Assembly (NCBI GenBank): GCA_963761115.1
Contig: CAVXFS010000005.1
Span: 124,001-188,000 of the forward strand
From: CAVXFS01 sp963761115
GTDB taxonomy: Bacteria > Pseudomonadota > Gammaproteobacteria > Burkholderiales > Gallionellaceae
Length of the DNA stretch: 64,000 bases
Reading direction: 5' to 3'
The notes beneath the pieces are model-generated. The model did no database searches. It saw only the letters and a list, made by a program, of their open reading frames with translations, and was not told the DNA's origin. The stretch's first letter is position 1. Each line of letters starts with the position of its first letter. A program made the position numbers and the translations under genes. Shown piece by piece: positions 26,378 through 35,184 of this stretch.

Positions 26378-27247
26378 ATGAAATTCTCCATATACCAGAC
26401 CAGCCATATCGGTGGTCGAAAGTACAATCAGGATCGAGTGGGTTACGCTTATACCGGCGAAGCATTGCTGATGGTGCTTGCTGACGGCATGGGCGGTCAT
26501 CTGCATGGTGAAGTCGCCGCTCAGCTTGCGGTCAATACATTCATGCATGCTTTTATCCGGGAAGCTCAGCCGGGGATTGCTGACCCCGATGCGTTCCTGG
26601 CCGGGACCATGCAGAACGCCCACGAAGCCATCATAGAATATGCCGAGAGTCAGCGGCTTGGCGGGAATCCCGGTACGACTTGCGTGGCGGCGGTATTGCA
26701 GGATGGGCTGTTGTACTGGGCTCATGCCGGTGATTCGCGTCTGTACCTGATCCGACATGGACATGTGGCTGCGGTGACGCATGATCATTCCATCGTCCAG
26801 CAGTGGGCCGATCACGGCATCATCAGCCAGGAAGAAACAAGGACACATCCTGAACGCAACAAGATCACCAATTGTCTTGGCGGTGTCAGCAGGATGTTCC
26901 ATGTTGAGCCTGCCCCGGCCATGCCGATGCGTCCATCGAGCGACTTGCTGCTGTTATGCAGCGACGGGCTGTGGGGCCCCTTGACGGATGAAATGCTTGC
27001 CGCCGGGCTGGATGCGAATAACCTGCCGGAATCGCTGGAGACCCTGATCGACAAGGCTTTGATCGAGGCCGGCAGCGAAGCGGACAATACCACTGCGGTG
27101 ATCATGCACTGGGGGGGCAAGGGCGATGAGGAACAGGGCTCGGCAACGGCTTTATGCAATGTACTCGATGTGCATGATGACGATTCCCTGTCAGAACTGC
27201 TGGGTCGTACCAGCGTCGGTCTTCACGGACTTGGAACAGGCGACTGA
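26378..27247 (+). CDS. PP2C-type serine/threonine protein phosphatase
   Basis: The 289-residue protein has the PP2C metal-binding motifs in order: KYNQDRVG near residue 17, VLADGMGGH near 37-45, WAHAGDSRLYL near 115, the CSDGLWGP segment and EADNTTAVI near the end. It should dephosphorylate Ser/Thr residues with Mn/Mg. About 35 residues follow the catalytic domain. ATG 26378 is the first ATG; an in-frame TTG at 26369 is less likely. It is divergent from the yicC-like gene. No partner kinase is visible in the window. Confidence 0.88.
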   Translation: MKFSIYQTSHIGGRKYNQDRVGYAYTGEALLMVLADGMGGHLHGEVAAQLAVNTFMHAFIREAQPGIADPDAFLAGTMQNAHEAIIEYAESQRLGGNPGTTCVAAVLQDGLLYWAHAGDSRLYLIRHGHVAAVTHDHSIVQQWADHGIISQEETRTHPERNKITNCLGGVSRMFHVEPAPAMPMRPSSDLLLLCSDGLWGPLTDEMLAAGLDANNLPESLETLIDKALIEAGSEADNTTAVIMHWGGKGDEEQGSATALCNVLDVHDDDSLSELLGRTSVGLHGLGTGD

Positions 27248-27296
27248 ACCGAACTACTTTCGCGCCTGGGACGGCGTTGCGACCAGCACAGTTGTC

Positions 27297-27373
27297 TGCA
27301 GGTTGGGTTGAGGCACTAAGCCCAACACCATGGCAACGGTAAATGTTGGGCTTCCGTTGTCAGCCCAAGCTAC
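27297..27373. repeat. REP-like double palindrome of the GTTGGGC…GCCCAAC type
   Basis: Two adjacent hairpins: GTTGGGTT…AAGCCCAAC (27302-27326) and GTTGGGCTTCC…CAGCCCAAG (27345-27369), with a short outer inverted element (CTGCAGG and AGCTACG). Repeats with this GTTGGGC core are scattered in many proteobacterial genomes. It sits in the 261-bp gap between the phosphatase gene and rph. Confidence 0.65.
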
Positions 27374-27469
27374 GAGTTGCTGAAGTGTTCAGCCCGCCGT
27401 TTTTAAAGGTGTTGAAGCCTTAATCGAGTGCCGTGAATGCCGGTCCATGTCGCCGGGTCGATGCCGGGC

Positions 27470-27475
27470 TATAAT
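27470..27475 (+). promoter_or_regulatory. Candidate -10 box for rph
   Basis: A consensus TATAAT lies 34 bases upstream of the rph start. No good -35 hexamer is found at 16-18 bp upstream (around 27446-27453), so the call rests on the -10 alone and on the position after the REP-like element. Confidence 0.3.
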
Positions 27476-27508
27476 CAACAATCATTCAATCTCACGGAGT
27501 TTCCAATA

Positions 27509-28225
27509 ATGCGCCCCAGCAATCGCACGCCTGATCAGTTGCGAGCCATTCGCATCACCCGCCATTACACCAAGCATGCCGAGGGTTCGGTATTGATCGA
27601 ATGCGGCGACACCAGGGTGATCTGTACTGCCAGCGTGGATGAAAAAGTGCCGGCGCACAAGAAGGGTTCCGGAGAAGGCTGGGTCACGGCGGAATATGGC
27701 ATGTTGCCGCGCTCCACCGGCGGCCGTATGCAACGGGAAGCGGCCAAGGGCAAACAATCCGGTCGTACGCAGGAAATACAACGCCTGATCGGGCGCAGCC
27801 TGCGCGCGGTGGTGGACTTGAAGAAACTGGGCGAGCGCACCATCCAGCTCGATTGCGATGTGATCCAGGCCGACGGCGGCACGCGCACGGCCAGCATCAC
27901 TGGTGCCTTTGTCGCGCTGCATGATGCGGTGAGCGGCCTGATGAACAAGGGGTTGGTGAAAGAAAATCCGTTCAAGGATTCCATCGCTGCCATTTCGGTC
28001 GGCATCTATCAGGGCACGCCGGTGCTCGACCTGGATTACATCGAGGATTCCGCCTGCGACACCGACATGAATGTGGTGATGCTGGGCAACGGACATTTCG
28101 TCGAGGTGCAGGGAACGGCGGAGGGCCATGCCTTCACCCGCGAGGAAATGGACGAGTTGCTGGAATTGGCAAAATCCGGCATCACGCAGTTGATCGAGAT
28201 GCAGCATGCAGCATTGCAAAGCTGA
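27509..28225 (+). CDS. rph: Ribonuclease PH
   Basis: RNase PH is a phosphate-dependent 3'-5' exonuclease that trims tRNA 3' ends. The 238-residue protein has the family features RPSNRTPDQLR, the basic ring segment RSTGGRMQREAAKGKQSGRTQEIQ, and the phosphate-site QADGGTRTASITGA. ATG 27509 has GGAG at 27496-27499; upstream in-frame codons run into the promoter region. rdgB follows after 50 bases, a frequent pairing. Confidence 0.96.
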   Translation: MRPSNRTPDQLRAIRITRHYTKHAEGSVLIECGDTRVICTASVDEKVPAHKKGSGEGWVTAEYGMLPRSTGGRMQREAAKGKQSGRTQEIQRLIGRSLRAVVDLKKLGERTIQLDCDVIQADGGTRTASITGAFVALHDAVSGLMNKGLVKENPFKDSIAAISVGIYQGTPVLDLDYIEDSACDTDMNVVMLGNGHFVEVQGTAEGHAFTREEMDELLELAKSGITQLIEMQHAALQS

Positions 28226-28275
28226 CAGATATCCGTGATTCCCGCATGCGCTGGAATGACGATCAAAGACGGTCC

Positions 28276-28863
28276 ATGGAAAAATTAGTAATCGCTTCGA
28301 ATAATCCCGGCAAGCTACGCGAATTCCAGGCCATGCTCGCGCCGCTTGGAATTGAAGTGCTGACGCAGGCACAACTCGGCATTGAGGAAGCGGATGAGCC
28401 GCATTGCACCTTTGTCGAGAATGCGCTGGCCAAGGCGCGCCATGTCAGTGCTGCCTCCGGCCTGCCGGCGCTTGCTGACGATTCCGGCATCTGCGTGGAT
28501 GCGCTGGGCGGCGCGCCCGGTGTGTTATCGGCGCGCTATGCGGGTGATGATCCGAGATCCGATCAGCGCAACAACGAAAAACTGTTGCATGATATGCAGG
28601 GCGTGACTGATCGCCGCGCGCATTACTATTGCGTGCTGGTGCTGGTGCGTCATGCCGGCGAGCCGCAGCCGCTGATTGCGGAGGGCGAGTGGTATGGCGA
28701 GATCGCGCACGCAGAACGCGGCGATGGAGGCTTTGGCTATGACCCGCTATTCTGGCTGCCGCAACTGGGCAGAATGAGCGCGGAATTGATGCGCGAAGAA
28801 AAAGCACAACTTAGCCACCGGGCAAAAGCGCTTAAAGTGTTGCTGGAAAAACTGAAGAGATAA
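28276..28863 (+). CDS. rdgB: dITP/XTP pyrophosphatase RdgB
   Basis: RdgB removes non-canonical purine nucleotides (ITP, dITP, XTP) from the pool. The 195-residue protein has SNNPGKLREF near the start, the metal site ADDSGICVDALGG with GVLSARYAG, and GGFGYDPLFWLP, followed by KAQLSHRAKAL. ATG 28276 gives the family start MEKLVIASNN; the frame is open ten codons upstream. Confidence 0.95.
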   Translation: MEKLVIASNNPGKLREFQAMLAPLGIEVLTQAQLGIEEADEPHCTFVENALAKARHVSAASGLPALADDSGICVDALGGAPGVLSARYAGDDPRSDQRNNEKLLHDMQGVTDRRAHYYCVLVLVRHAGEPQPLIAEGEWYGEIAHAERGDGGFGYDPLFWLPQLGRMSAELMREEKAQLSHRAKALKVLLEKLKR

Positions 28864-28891
28864 CACGCACACTTCGCCGAAGTGCCCCCGC

Positions 28892-30088
28892 ATGATGACC
28901 TCCCATACCCTGCATCCTATCGGAATCAAATCCCGCGCCGTGAATTTCCGCGCCTTGCCGCCGCTGTCGTTGTATATCCATATCCCCTGGTGCGTGCGCA
29001 AATGCCCGTATTGCGATTTCAATTCACATGAGGCGCGCACTGCGCTGCCGGAGCAGGCCTATGTCGCCGCACTGGTCCGTGACCTGGAGCTGGCGTTGCC
29101 GCAGATCTGGGGGCGCAAGCTGCATACGGTGTTTTTCGGCGGCGGCACGCCGAGTCTGTTCAGCGGGGAGGCGATCGCCGAGATCCTGCGCCAGGTGCAC
29201 ATGCTGTTGCCGCTGGTACATGGCGCCGAGATCACGCTGGAGGCCAATCCGGGTACGGTGGAAGCCGGCAAGTTCGCTGCCTTTCGCGATGCCGGTGTGA
29301 ACCGTTTGTCGTTGGGCATTCAGAGTTTCAACGATACGCACCTTCAAGCGCTGGGGCGGATCCACTCTGCCGCTGAAGCGAGGCAAGCGATCGACATCGC
29401 GCAGCGGCACTTCGATAACATCAACCTCGACCTGATGTATGCGCTGCCCAAGCAGACGCTGGAGCAGGCATTGCAGGATGTGCAGGCCGCGCTGCAATAT
29501 TCGCCGCAGCATCTTTCCAGCTACCACCTGACGCTGGAGCCGAACACACTGTTCGCGCATCAGCCGCCACCCTTGCCGGACAGTGATACGGGTTACGCGA
29601 TGCAGCAGCGCATCGAGGAATTGCTGGTCGCGCGCGGTTACGAACATTACGAGACCTCGGCGTTCGCACAGCCGAAGCGCCGTGCCAGACACAATCTCAA
29701 CTACTGGCAATTCGGCGATTACCTCGGCATCGGCGCCGGCGCGCACAGCAAGCTGAGTTTTCCGGACAAGGTGATCCGCCAGGTGCGGCACAAACAGCCG
29801 CAGGCTTATCTCGATGCAGTGGCAAAGGATGCGCCGCTGCAAAGCGAACATGAGTTGCAACGCGACGACTTCGGGTTCGAATTCATGCTCAACGCGCTGC
29901 GACTGAACGAAGGCTTCGATGAGTCCCTGTTCACGGAGCGCACCAGTCTGCCGTTGCTGCTGATCCGGCGCGAACTGGAACAGGCACAACAACGCGGCCT
30001 TTTGCTGCACGAGAACCAGCGCATCGCGCCGACCCGGTTGGGAAGGGATTTCCTTAACGACTTGCTGCAAATATTTTTACATGAATAA
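28892..30088 (+). CDS. hemW: Radical SAM heme chaperone HemW
   Basis: The 398-residue protein has the radical SAM cysteine triad CVRKCPYC (Cys34, Cys38, Cys41), then CDF and FFGGGTPSLF. The later GIQSFND, NLDLMYALPKQT and YETSAFAQP segments and the C-terminal winged domain mark HemW rather than HemN. HemW is reported to deliver heme, which fits a genome with several cytochromes. It follows rdgB by 28 bases and ends shortly before the flippase-like gene. Confidence 0.93.
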   Translation: MMTSHTLHPIGIKSRAVNFRALPPLSLYIHIPWCVRKCPYCDFNSHEARTALPEQAYVAALVRDLELALPQIWGRKLHTVFFGGGTPSLFSGEAIAEILRQVHMLLPLVHGAEITLEANPGTVEAGKFAAFRDAGVNRLSLGIQSFNDTHLQALGRIHSAAEARQAIDIAQRHFDNINLDLMYALPKQTLEQALQDVQAALQYSPQHLSSYHLTLEPNTLFAHQPPPLPDSDTGYAMQQRIEELLVARGYEHYETSAFAQPKRRARHNLNYWQFGDYLGIGAGAHSKLSFPDKVIRQVRHKQPQAYLDAVAKDAPLQSEHELQRDDFGFEFMLNALRLNEGFDESLFTERTSLPLLLIRRELEQAQQRGLLLHENQRIAPTRLGRDFLNDLLQIFLHE

Positions 30089-30124
30089 GCCGACTGACGT
30101 GCCTTCGTCTTTGCAGCTGCCTGC

Positions 30125-31363
30125 ATGACTTCCATCCTGAGCGTGCTTGCCGCATTCGGCGTGATCCTGGTCGACCTGTCCGGCCGCGCCATGTTGGACA
30201 AGATTCTCGCCCTGGTCGGGACGCCGGCCATGGTGGCGATGTGGGCGCAGTTGCAATCGGTGGTGGAACTGGTGAGCGGGGTGACTCTCGCCGGCGTCGC
30301 TCAGGGGCTGACAGTGCTGATCGCGCAGTCACGCAATCGCCAGGAACAGGCTGCCTACCTGCGTGCAGCACTCAAGCTTGGGCCGCTGGTCTCGATCTCG
30401 GTTGCGCTGCTGTTCGTGATTGCTTTGCCGTTCATGGCAGACTGGGTGGCGCACGGGAAACTCGATGCAAACTTGCTGGTGTTGGCGGCCCTGATCGGCT
30501 GCATCGCCGTCATGCCTGGTTTGATGTCCGCATATTGGCTCGGCTTGCACCAGCAGCAGCGGGTGCTGCAATTCGCGTTGCTCGCAAGCCTGCCGCTGTT
30601 GATGGTGGCGCTGATGGCATTCCGCAGCATGCAGATCCACGAGCTGGCGCTGGTGCAATGCGGCACGCTGTTGCTGGTGGCGTTGCCGATGGGCTGGTTC
30701 CTGTTCCGCAACTCTCGTCATGCCGAGGATGCTGCAGCGTTGCGCAAGCTGGCGCATTTTACGGTGGCGGGACTGGCGATCGGCATCATGAGTCCAGCCT
30801 CGATGCTTCTGGTGCGTGGCACGCTGGCCGACGAACTGTCCTGGAACGATGCCGGGCTGATGCAGGCGCTGTGGCGCGCCAGCGAATGGGTGACCAGCTG
30901 CGCGGCAGGGGTGCTGTCGCTGATCTTCCTGCCGCGACTTTCTGCCGCCAACGGCACGCGCGGATTCGGTCACGAGTTGCGGCGTGCTGCGCTGATCGTC
31001 CTGGTGCCATCAGCTTTGTTGCTGGGGCTGATATACAGTAACCAGCGCGCCGTGTTGTCGCTACTTTACGATGCGCGCTTCGCGGTAAGCGACCAGGCAG
31101 TGGCATTGTTCATGCTGGGAAGCATGCTGCGCGTCGGGTCCTGGGTATTCCTGTTTGCGCTGTTCGCTGCTCGGCGCACCTGGTTGATCGGGGTCGGCGA
31201 GGTGTTGTCGCTGCCGTTGTTCGCCTGGATGTTGTGGCGCTATTCGGCGCAGATGTCGCTGGAGCGCGCGGCGCTGTTCTATTGCATCACCTATCTGGTG
31301 TACCTGTTGTTCAATGCCGGCGCGGTGATGTATGCGCGCCCTTGGCACGCGGGTTCAAGATGA
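30125..31363 (+). CDS. Polysaccharide flippase-like membrane protein (Wzx/MATE-like)
   Basis: The 412-residue protein has about twelve hydrophobic segments over its whole length and small basic loops, as in the MOP superfamily of O-antigen and lipid-linked sugar translocases. There is no glycosyltransferase cluster nearby to suggest a substrate. Start ATG 30125 follows the hemW stop by 36 bases. It converges with the GFA-family gene, with only four bases between the two stops. Assignment is by overall hydrophobic pattern; the exact subfamily is uncertain. Confidence 0.7.
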   Translation: MTSILSVLAAFGVILVDLSGRAMLDKILALVGTPAMVAMWAQLQSVVELVSGVTLAGVAQGLTVLIAQSRNRQEQAAYLRAALKLGPLVSISVALLFVIALPFMADWVAHGKLDANLLVLAALIGCIAVMPGLMSAYWLGLHQQQRVLQFALLASLPLLMVALMAFRSMQIHELALVQCGTLLLVALPMGWFLFRNSRHAEDAAALRKLAHFTVAGLAIGIMSPASMLLVRGTLADELSWNDAGLMQALWRASEWVTSCAAGVLSLIFLPRLSAANGTRGFGHELRRAALIVLVPSALLLGLIYSNQRAVLSLLYDARFAVSDQAVALFMLGSMLRVGSWVFLFALFAARRTWLIGVGEVLSLPLFAWMLWRYSAQMSLERAALFYCITYLVYLLFNAGAVMYARPWHAGSR

Positions 31364-31367
31364 CGCG

Positions 31368-31712
31368 CTAGAGGCTGCGGCCATCGACCTGTTTTACCGT
31401 AAGCGTCGTCAGGTCTACGTTATCCAGACAGCGGACATTGATCGCGGCCATCTCGACGCCGTCGTAAAGGCTGGTTCCCAGCGGAGCACAACCACAGACC
31501 GAACAGAAGTGATGACTGATGCGCTTCTTGCCGAACTGGTAGGTGGAGAGATCGCTTTCCGGCGTGCTGAAGCGCACCTGGGCGCGCGGCACGAACCACC
31601 ACAATGCCCCACGCTTGCTACAGATCGAACAGTTACATTCAGCGACGCCGTGCAGGTCGCCCTCTACCTCGAATGCGATACGGCCGCAGTGGCAGCTTCC
31701 CTTGTAGACCAT
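31368..31712 (-). CDS. GFA family zinc protein
   Basis: The 114-residue protein has the zinc-cysteine pattern of the GFA/CENP-V fold: CHC near residue 7, CNCSIC near residue 27, and HHFCSVCGCAP near residue 66. Family members were named after a glutathione-dependent formaldehyde-activating enzyme, but most are uncharacterised and no formaldehyde gene is nearby. It follows trmB by 42 bases on the same strand and may be cotranscribed. Confidence 0.85.
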   Translation of the reverse strand: MVYKGSCHCGRIAFEVEGDLHGVAECNCSICSKRGALWWFVPRAQVRFSTPESDLSTYQFGKKRISHHFCSVCGCAPLGTSLYDGVEMAAINVRCLDNVDLTTLTVKQVDGRSL

Positions 31713-31754
31713 GCTGTTCCCCTTGACGGTTGAGTTAGTGGTATGTGCGCCAGT

Positions 31755-32447
31755 CTAAACGGCGATCCGCTTGAATACCATATCCCATACGCCATGGCCC
31801 AGGCGCAAACCGCGCTGTTCGAATTTGGTGAGCGGGCGATATCCCGGCCGCGGCGCATAGTCGTCAGCAGTGTTCTTCAGCATAGGTTCGGCGGATAACA
31901 CGGCCAGCATCTGTTCGGCATAATCCTGCCAGTCGGTGGCGAGGTGAAGGTAGCCGCCGGGCTTTATCTTCTTCACCAGCTGCGCGACGAACGGCGCCTG
32001 GATCAGGCGGCGTTTGTTGTGGCGGGATTTGTGCCATGGGTCGGGGAAGAATATCTGTACGCCGTCGAGCGAGTCATCAGGAAGCATGTCGCGCAGCACT
32101 TCCACCGCATCGTGCTGGATGATGCGGATGTTGGCGAGCTGCATCTCGTCGATCTGCTTGAGCAGGCTGCCGACGCCGGGGCTGTGGACTTCGAGCGCGA
32201 GATAATCATTGTGAGGATGTGCCATGGCGATGGTGGCGGTGGTCTCGCCCATGCCGAAACCGATCTCCAGGATCTTCGGGGCGTCGCGCCCGAAAGCTTG
32301 CGCGAGATCGAGCGCCTTCGCAGCGTATGGAATGCCAAAGCGCGGCATAAGGTTGTCCACGGCTCGCTGCTGGGCAATCGAGACGCGGCCTTGTCGCAAG
32401 ACATAGCTGCGAATGTGGCGCTTGCTGAGATCGGTGGTATCGGTCAT
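31755..32447 (-). CDS. trmB: tRNA (guanine-N7)-methyltransferase TrmB
   Basis: TrmB methylates G46 of tRNA. The 230-residue protein has the SAM motif EIGFGMGETTA near residues 60-70, EVHSPGVG, and FFPDPWHKSRHNKRR, the family's substrate-side signature, with the C-terminal TKFEQRG. Length and motifs are standard. It lies 58 bases after thiG and probably belongs to a thiS-thiG-trmB unit. Confidence 0.95.
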   Translation of the reverse strand: MTDTTDLSKRHIRSYVLRQGRVSIAQQRAVDNLMPRFGIPYAAKALDLAQAFGRDAPKILEIGFGMGETTATIAMAHPHNDYLALEVHSPGVGSLLKQIDEMQLANIRIIQHDAVEVLRDMLPDDSLDGVQIFFPDPWHKSRHNKRRLIQAPFVAQLVKKIKPGGYLHLATDWQDYAEQMLAVLSAEPMLKNTADDYAPRPGYRPLTKFEQRGLRLGHGVWDMVFKRIAV

Positions 32448-32505
32448 GGGGTTTGTCGAGATCTAATGATGCACTCACCTTTTCCCCTCAAGCGGGAGGG
32501 AAAGG

Positions 32506-33303
32506 TTAATTACGTGTCGAGCTGATGATGCCCGCTGTCGGTGAACTCGGGCTGGCGCTGTACAGTTTCTTCGGCATGCGTCCGGCGAGGAAGGCCGCGC
32601 GTCCGGCCTCCACTGCCATCCTCATGGCATGCGCCATCAGCACCGGATTCTGCGCGCCGGCGATAGCGGTATTCATCAGCACACCGTCGCAACCGAGCTC
32701 CATCGCGATCGCGGCATCGGAAGCTGTGCCGACACCCGCGTCAACGATCACCGGCACGCTGACGCGCTCCATGATCAGTTGCAGGTTCCACGGGTTGAGG
32801 ATGCCCATGCCGGAACCGATCAGCGAGGCCAACGGCATGATGGCGACGCAGCCGATGTCTTCCAGCTGTTTGGCGATGATCGGGTCGTCCGAGGTATACA
32901 CCATCACCTGGAAGCCTTCGGCCACCAGTGTCTTCGCGGCAGCGAGCGTCTCGACGACATTGGGATACAGCGATTGCGCATCGCCCAGCACTTCCAGTTT
33001 GACCAGCGTATGGTCGTCCAGCAATTCGCGCGCGAGACGCAGCGTGCGCACGGCTTCATCGGCGGAGTAGCAACCGGCGGTATTGGGCAGGTAGGTGAAT
33101 TTCGATGGCGGTACGGCATCCAGCAGGCTGGGCTCGTTGGCATTCTGGCCGAGATTGGTGCGGCGGATCGCCACGGTGACGATCTCGGCGCCGCTGGCAT
33201 CCAGTGCTGCGCGCGTCTCGGCAAAATCCTTGTATTTGCCGGTGCCGACCAGCAGGCGTGAAGTATAGGATTTTCCTGCAATGACCAGGTTGTCGTTGTT
33301 CAT
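32506..33303 (-). CDS. thiG: Thiazole synthase ThiG
   Basis: ThiG forms the thiazole phosphate of thiamine from DXP, dehydroglycine and ThiS thiocarboxylate. The 265-residue TIM barrel has VGTGKYKDF, TVAIRR, the Schiff-base lysine in LVKLEVLGD, MPLASLIGSGMGI and DAGVGTASDA. ThiS is encoded 67 bases upstream. No thiC, thiE or thiamine riboswitch is visible here. Confidence 0.95.
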   Translation of the reverse strand: MNNDNLVIAGKSYTSRLLVGTGKYKDFAETRAALDASGAEIVTVAIRRTNLGQNANEPSLLDAVPPSKFTYLPNTAGCYSADEAVRTLRLARELLDDHTLVKLEVLGDAQSLYPNVVETLAAAKTLVAEGFQVMVYTSDDPIIAKQLEDIGCVAIMPLASLIGSGMGILNPWNLQLIMERVSVPVIVDAGVGTASDAAIAMELGCDGVLMNTAIAGAQNPVLMAHAMRMAVEAGRAAFLAGRMPKKLYSASPSSPTAGIISSTRN

Positions 33304-33370
33304 TTGGTTTCCCGAAGTTAACTTTGCCTGCCAGTCGACCAGACTGGCAAAACGTCAGCAAAGGCGCTGG

Positions 33371-33574
33371 TTATCCGCCGCCAACGGCGACCACGATCTC
33401 CAGCTTGTCGCCGTCGGCCAGCGCCTGCTGCGCAAATCGGCTGCGCGGCACGATCTCGCCATTGCGTTCGATGGCGATGCGCTTGCCCGCAAGTTCCATC
33501 TGCTGAACCAGCTCGGTGAGGCTGAGGGGTTGGTCGAACGTTTGTGCTGAACCGTTGATGACGACTGAGATCAC
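33371..33574 (-). CDS. thiS: Sulfur carrier protein ThiS
   Basis: This 67-residue ubiquitin-like protein ends in VAVGGG, the diglycine tail that is adenylated and thiocarboxylated to carry sulfur to ThiG. The start MISVVINGSAQTF and RNGEIVPRS match the family. It precedes thiG and is divergent from the tRNA-Gly gene. Confidence 0.93.
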   Translation of the reverse strand: MISVVINGSAQTFDQPLSLTELVQQMELAGKRIAIERNGEIVPRSRFAQQALADGDKLEIVVAVGGG

Positions 33575-33617
33575 TTTCTATTACTGCTCATGTTAAGATG
33601 GCGCCCGCATTTTACAT

Positions 33618-33691
33618 GCGGGTGTAGCTCAATGGTAGAGCAGAAGCTTCCCAAGCTTACGACGAGGGTTCGATTCCCTTCACCCGCTCCA
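33618..33691 (+). tRNA. tRNA-Gly (anticodon CCC)
   Basis: A 74-base cloverleaf: acceptor GCGGGTG pairs with CACCCGC; the D arm is GCTC…GAGC; the anticodon loop TTCCCAA gives anticodon CCC; the T arm AGGGTTCGATTCCCT is canonical. The gene encodes its own CCA end (TCCA at 33688-33691). One anticodon-stem end pair (G27-A43) looks mismatched. It reads GGG codons. Confidence 0.95.
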
Positions 33692-33808
33692 GTTCTGCTG
33701 GGATTAAGCACAGGAACATACGCTGGAAAGACGCGCCGTGTGTATGCCCGTATTAATTCCGCCAGGCCACTCAATATAATATGGCTCAAGTTCATTTAAG
33801 GAGTACAC

Positions 33809-34408
33809 ATGGCAGTTCTAGTCGGCAAAGCCACGCCTGATTTCACCGCATCCGCGGTGCTGGGCAACAATGAGTTCAAGGACATCACTTTTTCCAGGGT
33901 CATCAAGGGCAAGTATGCCGTGCTGTTCTTCTACCCGCTGGACTTCACTTTTGTCTGTCCGTCCGAGCTGATCGCCTTCGATCATCGCCTGGCTGAATTC
34001 AAGAAACGCAAGGTGGAAGTGCTGGGCGTCTCGATCGATTCGCAGTTCACCCATCTGGCGTGGAAGAACACGCCGGTAAACAAGGGAGGTATCGGCAAGG
34101 TGGGCTATACGCTGGTGGCCGATGTGAAGCACGAGATCTGCAAGGCATACGATGTCGAGACCGATGGTGGAGTGGCGTTGCGCGGCTCGTTCCTGATCGA
34201 TAAATCCGGTGTGGTGCGTCACCAGGTCGTCAATGACCTGCCGCTTGGCCGCGACATCGACGAGATGCTGCGCATGGTGGACGCGTTGCAGTTCCACGAA
34301 CAGCATGGCGAGGTCTGCCCGGCAGGCTGGAACAAGGGCAAGGCCGGCATGGCAGCTTCAACCGAAGGGGTTGCTAACTATCTGGCCAAACATTCCGGGG
34401 AACTGTAG
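33809..34408 (+). CDS. Typical 2-Cys peroxiredoxin
   Basis: The 199-residue thioredoxin-fold peroxidase reduces peroxides. The peroxidatic cysteine is Cys50 in DFTFVCPSE and the resolving cysteine is Cys170 in GEVCPAGW, as in the Prx1/AhpC subfamily. A strong TTAAGGAG site precedes ATG 33809, and TATAAT at 33775-33780 may be a -10 box. A good terminator follows. No ahpF or thioredoxin reductase is adjacent. Confidence 0.93.
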   Translation: MAVLVGKATPDFTASAVLGNNEFKDITFSRVIKGKYAVLFFYPLDFTFVCPSELIAFDHRLAEFKKRKVEVLGVSIDSQFTHLAWKNTPVNKGGIGKVGYTLVADVKHEICKAYDVETDGGVALRGSFLIDKSGVVRHQVVNDLPLGRDIDEMLRMVDALQFHEQHGEVCPAGWNKGKAGMAASTEGVANYLAKHSGEL

Positions 34409-34427
34409 GCCACACTGAGGTCTTGAT

Positions 34428-34455
34428 GAAGGGCTGCCATCAGGCAGCCTTTTGC
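34428..34455 (+). terminator. Rho-independent terminator after the peroxiredoxin gene
   Basis: GGCTGCC (34432-34438), a four-base loop ATCA and GGCAGCC (34443-34449) form a perfect 7-bp stem, preceded by A-rich sequence and followed by TTTTGCATTTT. Confidence 0.8.
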
Positions 34456-34488
34456 ATTTTGCGAACCAGAAATCACAGTCTGTCCGCG

Positions 34489-35184
34489 TCAGGGAATGTC
34501 TGCATCGTTCATGCGATCGAGAATTATCCCGGTCTTGCGCATAAGTCCTCTGGCCTCCCGGTGCGTGTCGTAGTAGCGCGGGTTGGGCACCATCGCGGCG
34601 AGTTTGGCAGCCTGTTCCGCCGATAGCTGGGCGGCGCTGACACCAAAATAATGCTGTGCCGCAGCCTCTGCGCCAAATACGCCGTTGCCCCACTCGATCA
34701 CGTTCAGGTAGATCTCGAAGATGCGCCGCTTTTCCATCATCTTTTCCAGCATTACCGTGATCAATGCTTCCTCGCCCTTGCGCCACGGCGTGCGTTTGGT
34801 GGACAGGAACAGGTTCTTCGCCAACTGCTGGCTGATGGTGGAGCCGCCGGCGACGATGTGTCCCTTCTTCAGGTTTTTCTCGTATGCTTTCTGGATGCCT
34901 TCCCAGTCGAAACCCTCGTGATCCACGAATTTGGCATCCTCGGCGGCGATCAGTGCTCTTTTCAGGTTGTTCGAGATCCTGTTGTACGGTACCCAGCGAT
35001 GTTTCAGTGCGGCCTTCGGATTCTTGTCCTGCATCATTTCCAGCCTGTCGTCCATGAACGAACTGGTGGAAGGATTGTGACCTATCCACCACCAGACGTG
35101 CGCTGCGATCCATCCCTGGTAGAGCAGAAGCAGGACGAGCAGCGCGGCGAGAATGCGCCAGGTCCAGCGCCAGAATTTTTTCAT
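34489..35184 (-). CDS. mtgA: Monofunctional peptidoglycan glycosyltransferase MtgA
   Basis: MtgA polymerises lipid II without cross-linking. The 231-residue GT51 protein has an N-terminal membrane helix (about residues 9-27), the catalytic glutamate in AAEDAKFVDHEGFDW, GGSTISQQLAKNLFL, and EKRRIFEIYLNVIEWGNGVFG. No transpeptidase domain follows, so it is monofunctional. It overlaps aroE by four bases (ATGA). Confidence 0.95.
   Translation of the reverse strand: MKKFWRWTWRILAALLVLLLLYQGWIAAHVWWWIGHNPSTSSFMDDRLEMMQDKNPKAALKHRWVPYNRISNNLKRALIAAEDAKFVDHEGFDWEGIQKAYEKNLKKGHIVAGGSTISQQLAKNLFLSTKRTPWRKGEEALITVMLEKMMEKRRIFEIYLNVIEWGNGVFGAEAAAQHYFGVSAAQLSAEQAAKLAAMVPNPRYYDTHREARGLMRKTGIILDRMNDADIP

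Noticed and set aside
29024..30070. 348-codon minus-strand frame across hemW
   Set aside because: Antisense shadow of a clear radical SAM gene with GC-driven openness; no family features.
33371..33574. Thiamine riboswitch for thiS-thiG
   Set aside because: The region upstream of thiS (to the tRNA gene) is only about 40 bases and has no TPP-aptamer signature.
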